Origin: SHVZ01 sp041906305
Lineage (GTDB): Bacteria; Pseudomonadota; Alphaproteobacteria; SHVZ01
Direction of reading: 5' to 3'
DNA length: 64,000 nucleotides
Assembly: GCA_041906305.1 (NCBI GenBank)
Contig: JAYRJL010000002.1
Location: 1 to 64,000, forward strand
In this document: positions 61,788 through 64,000 of the stretch, piece by piece
Position numbering within the stretch: position 1 is the stretch's first letter
Layout: each line of letters begins with the position of its first letter
Made by a program: the position numbers and the translations under genes
The notes under the pieces: model-generated
Database searches by the model: none
What the model saw: the letters and a program-made list of their open reading frames with translations, nothing else
What the model was told of the DNA's origin: nothing

Positions 61788-62915
61788 TCAGGTGAAGAGG
61801 CGGCCGATGAAGTCGACGACCTTGAGATGGACCAGGTCGTTCCAGGTAGCGAATACCATCAATGCCAGGACGAGCGCGAGACCGACCATCGCCGCGTATT
61901 CCTGCGCCCGATCTCCGAGCGGCCGGCCACGCAGCGCCTCGGCGGCATAGAACACGAGCTGCCCGCCGTCGAGCACCGGTACCGGCATCAGGTTCACGAG
62001 GCCGAGATTGATCGACAGCACCGCCATGAACCAGAGCGTGGCGACGAGGCCGCCCTGCGCCACCTCGCCCGACATCTGGGCAATGCGGAGCGGGCCGCCG
62101 AGTTCGTCGGACGTCCGCGTGCCGGCGATGATCTGGCCCAGCGCCTTGAGCGTGCCGACGGTCAGGTTCCAGGTCTCGGTACCCGCATGCCAGACCGCGG
62201 TCAGCGGATTGTCCCGCTTGGTCTCGATCTTGAGCGAGCGCACGCCCAGCAGGCCCACCTGACGGGTGTTGCCGAAGCGGTCGGTGACCTCGCTGACGCG
62301 CGGCGTCACCGTCATGGCGATCACCTGCTCGCCACGGCGCACCTCGACCGCGAGCGCGCGGCCGGGACTCTCCTGCACGATCCGCTGCAGTTCCTCGAAG
62401 CGCGCGACCGGGCGGCCGTCGACGGTGAGGAATCGGTCGCCGGCCATGATGCCGGCGGCGGCGGCGGCGCCGTCATCGACCACCTGGTCGGCGGTCGGCG
62501 GCGTGAACGGCCGTCCGGCGGTGGCGAACAGGATCGCCAGAACGATGATGGCGAACAGGAAGTTGGCAAGCGGCCCCGCGACGCTGATCTGCGCACGCTG
62601 CCCGACGGGCTTGGCGAAGAGCGAATGCTGGCGGTCGGCGTCGGCGATCGGCCCCTTGGTGACCGAGGCGACGTCACCGTCGCCGGCCATCCGCACATAG
62701 CCGCCGAGCGGCAGCAGCGAGAGCCGCCAGCGCGTCCCCTTGCTGTCGTTCCATCCAAACAGCTCCGGCCCGAAGCCGATCGAGAAGACCTCGACCCGCA
62801 CTCCGTGCCGGCGCGCCACCCAGAAATGACCCAGCTCATGGACGAACACGAGCACGGTCAGGATGACCAGGAACGGGATGACGTAAGTGCCGAAACCGGA
62901 GACGAACTGCATCAT
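61788..62915 (-). CDS. rseP: RIP zinc metalloprotease RseP
   Basis: Intramembrane site-2 protease that cuts anti-sigma factors and signal peptide remnants. The 375-residue protein has the active site HELGH in VFVHELGHFWVARR within the first helix, one PDZ domain (about 120-210; DRFLTVDGRPV), a further helix and the third-ligand motif NLMPVPVLDGGQLVFY near the C-terminus. ATG 62915 (MMQFVSGFG) is used; ATG 62912 is equivalent; the 21-codon extension upstream is inside dxr. It starts 19 bases after dxr. Confidence 0.94.
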   Translation of the reverse strand: MMQFVSGFGTYVIPFLVILTVLVFVHELGHFWVARRHGVRVEVFSIGFGPELFGWNDSKGTRWRLSLLPLGGYVRMAGDGDVASVTKGPIADADRQHSLFAKPVGQRAQISVAGPLANFLFAIIVLAILFATAGRPFTPPTADQVVDDGAAAAAGIMAGDRFLTVDGRPVARFEELQRIVQESPGRALAVEVRRGEQVIAMTVTPRVSEVTDRFGNTRQVGLLGVRSLKIETKRDNPLTAVWHAGTETWNLTVGTLKALGQIIAGTRTSDELGGPLRIAQMSGEVAQGGLVATLWFMAVLSINLGLVNLMPVPVLDGGQLVFYAAEALRGRPLGDRAQEYAAMVGLALVLALMVFATWNDLVHLKVVDFIGRLFT

Positions 62916-62934
62916 GCTGCGACCGTACGTGTCC

Positions 62935-64000
62935 TTAAGCTGCCAAGCGAGCGCCGGCCCTGGCGCGCACCTCGGCATCGATGGCCCGGACCTCGTCGAT
63001 GGACGCGGGCGCCGGGGCGGTGAACGAGCCGAGGGTGCTTTCGACGACCCTGGCGATGTCGAGGAAGCCCAGGCGACCGGTCAGGAAGCCTTGGACGGCA
63101 ACCTCGTTCGCCGCGTTCAGGATAGTAGGAGCCGCGCCCCCTGTTTGCAAGGCGAGACGGGCAAGCCCAAGCGCAGGAAATCGTGTTGGATCCGGGGCTT
63201 CGAAGGTGAGCTGACCAATTTGGGCGAGATTAAGGCGGGCTGCCGGGGTCTCGATACGTTCCGGCCAGGCCAGCGCATAGGAAATGGGAACCCGCATGTC
63301 CGGCGTACCGAGCTGCCCCAGCACCGAGCCGTCGCGATAGGCGACCAGACTGTGCAGCACCGATTGCGGGTGCACGACCACTTCGATCCGCTCTTCGGGG
63401 ATCTGGAACAGGTGATGTGCCTCGATCACCTCGAGGCCCTTGTTCATCAGCGTCGCCGAATCGACCGAGATCTTGGCGCCCATCGACCAGGTCGGGTGCT
63501 TGACCGCTTCGGCCGGCGTCGCATTCGCCATGCGCTCGAGCGCCCAGGTGCGGAACGGACCGCCGGACGCCGTCAGCACCAGCTTCTCGACCGCCTCCCG
63601 CCGGACGTCCTCGAACACCTGGAAGATCGCATTGTGCTCGGAATCGACCGGCAGAAGCTTGGCGCCGCGCCGCTTCGCCTCGCCGGTCATCAGCGCGCCG
63701 GCGCAGACCAGCGCTTCCTTGTTGGCAAGCGCCACCAGGGCGCCGCGGCGGATCGCGGCATAGGTCGGCCCGAGGCCGACCGCTCCGACGATCGCCGCCA
63801 TGACCCAGCCGGCCGGGCGGTCAGCCGCCTCGATCACCGCGCTCTCGCCCGCGCCGGCCTCGATGCCGGTGCCGGCGAGACCTTCCTTGAGGGCCGCGAA
63901 CTGGCGCTCGTCGGCGATCGCAGCGAAGCGCGGCCGGTGCAGCTTCGCGAGCTCGACCAGACGCTGGACGTTCGAGCCCGCAGTCAGCGCCTCGACCGGG
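62935..64000 (-). CDS. dxr: 1-deoxy-D-xylulose 5-phosphate reductoisomerase (5' end off window)
   Basis: Second step of the MEP isoprenoid pathway. The visible 355 codons lack only the very N-terminus with the NADPH loop; the frame is open to the window edge with VEALTAGSNVQRLVELAKLH as the first part seen. The metal- and substrate-binding region reads PVDSEHNAIFQVFED, and ASGGPFRTW and HPTWSMGAKISVDSATLMNKG are typical. It is first of the visible dxr-rseP-bamA-skp-lpx operon; uppS and cdsA usually lie further upstream in relatives. Confidence 0.96.
   Translation of the reverse strand, partial: PVEALTAGSNVQRLVELAKLHRPRFAAIADERQFAALKEGLAGTGIEAGAGESAVIEAADRPAGWVMAAIVGAVGLGPTYAAIRRGALVALANKEALVCAGALMTGEAKRRGAKLLPVDSEHNAIFQVFEDVRREAVEKLVLTASGGPFRTWALERMANATPAEAVKHPTWSMGAKISVDSATLMNKGLEVIEAHHLFQIPEERIEVVVHPQSVLHSLVAYRDGSVLGQLGTPDMRVPISYALAWPERIETPAARLNLAQIGQLTFEAPDPTRFPALGLARLALQTGGAAPTILNAANEVAVQGFLTGRLGFLDIARVVESTLGSFTAPAPASIDEVRAIDAEVRARAGARLAA

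Overview
This 64 kb window is a high-GC, gene-dense chromosomal segment of an alphaproteobacterium, most likely a free-living, environmental, Rhodospirillales-like lineage; genus cannot be fixed from sequence alone. The lineage call rests on popZ beside valS and tolC, a LexA regulated through a GAAC-N7-GAAC box, LpxI instead of LpxH in lipid A synthesis, the dgt-argS-envelope protein order, and the trpDC-moaC-moeA-lexA-comEC-gltX-gltA-lpx-bamA-rseP-dxr neighbourhood. No phage, insertion sequence, integrase, CRISPR array or rRNA gene was seen. No stretch over 300 bases lacks a gene.

Left core block (1-18.3 kb). A dgt-argS-(SPOR-type envelope protein) operon runs left. Rightward are an A-type Fe-S carrier, a PEP mutase-family enzyme, exonuclease III and an MFS exporter. 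Leftward come a PAS_5-like protein coupled to an M81 peptidase, then ilvD with its terminator. A GST faces a second PAS_5-like protein that ends the operon pcm-tolC-popZ-valS-PAS. tRNA-Cys(GCA) and tRNA-Asn(GTT) follow, each with a readable promoter, then a CBS-domain protein.

Accessory block (18.4-41.8 kb). It holds a quinone oxidoreductase and a three-gene NEW3 protein / ABC ATPase / ABC-2 permease cassette. Next are a secreted subtilase with two C-terminal WWWNP repeats, a secreted unknown, and an orphan family-5 solute-binding protein. The main feature is a leftward, almost fully translationally coupled operon: binding protein, DppB, DppC, DppD, DppF, fused alpha/beta hydrolase, creatininase-family amidohydrolase, FAD dehydrogenase, acyl-CoA ligase, alginate-lyase-family protein. 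It reads as uptake plus stepwise breakdown of one compound. A Tat-exported transglutaminase-like protein and a divergent polysaccharide deacetylase close the block.

Right core block (41.9-64 kb). Rightward: trpD-trpC-moaC-moeA with ATGA/TGATG junctions, then lexA with its own SOS promoter, an isochorismatase-fold hydrolase and a small secreted Arg-rich protein. comEC runs left; gltX, gltA, a possible small membrane protein and a GNAT run right. Then leftward: ferritin-like lipoprotein plus cytochrome c, gloA, and the envelope operon dxr-rseP-bamA-skp-lpxD-fabZ-lpxA-lpxI-lpxB, linking isoprenoid precursor supply, outer-membrane protein assembly and lipid A synthesis. The first gene (SPOR-type) and the last (dxr) run off the window edges.

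All functional calls are from reading translated sequence, motifs and context; no database search was run.
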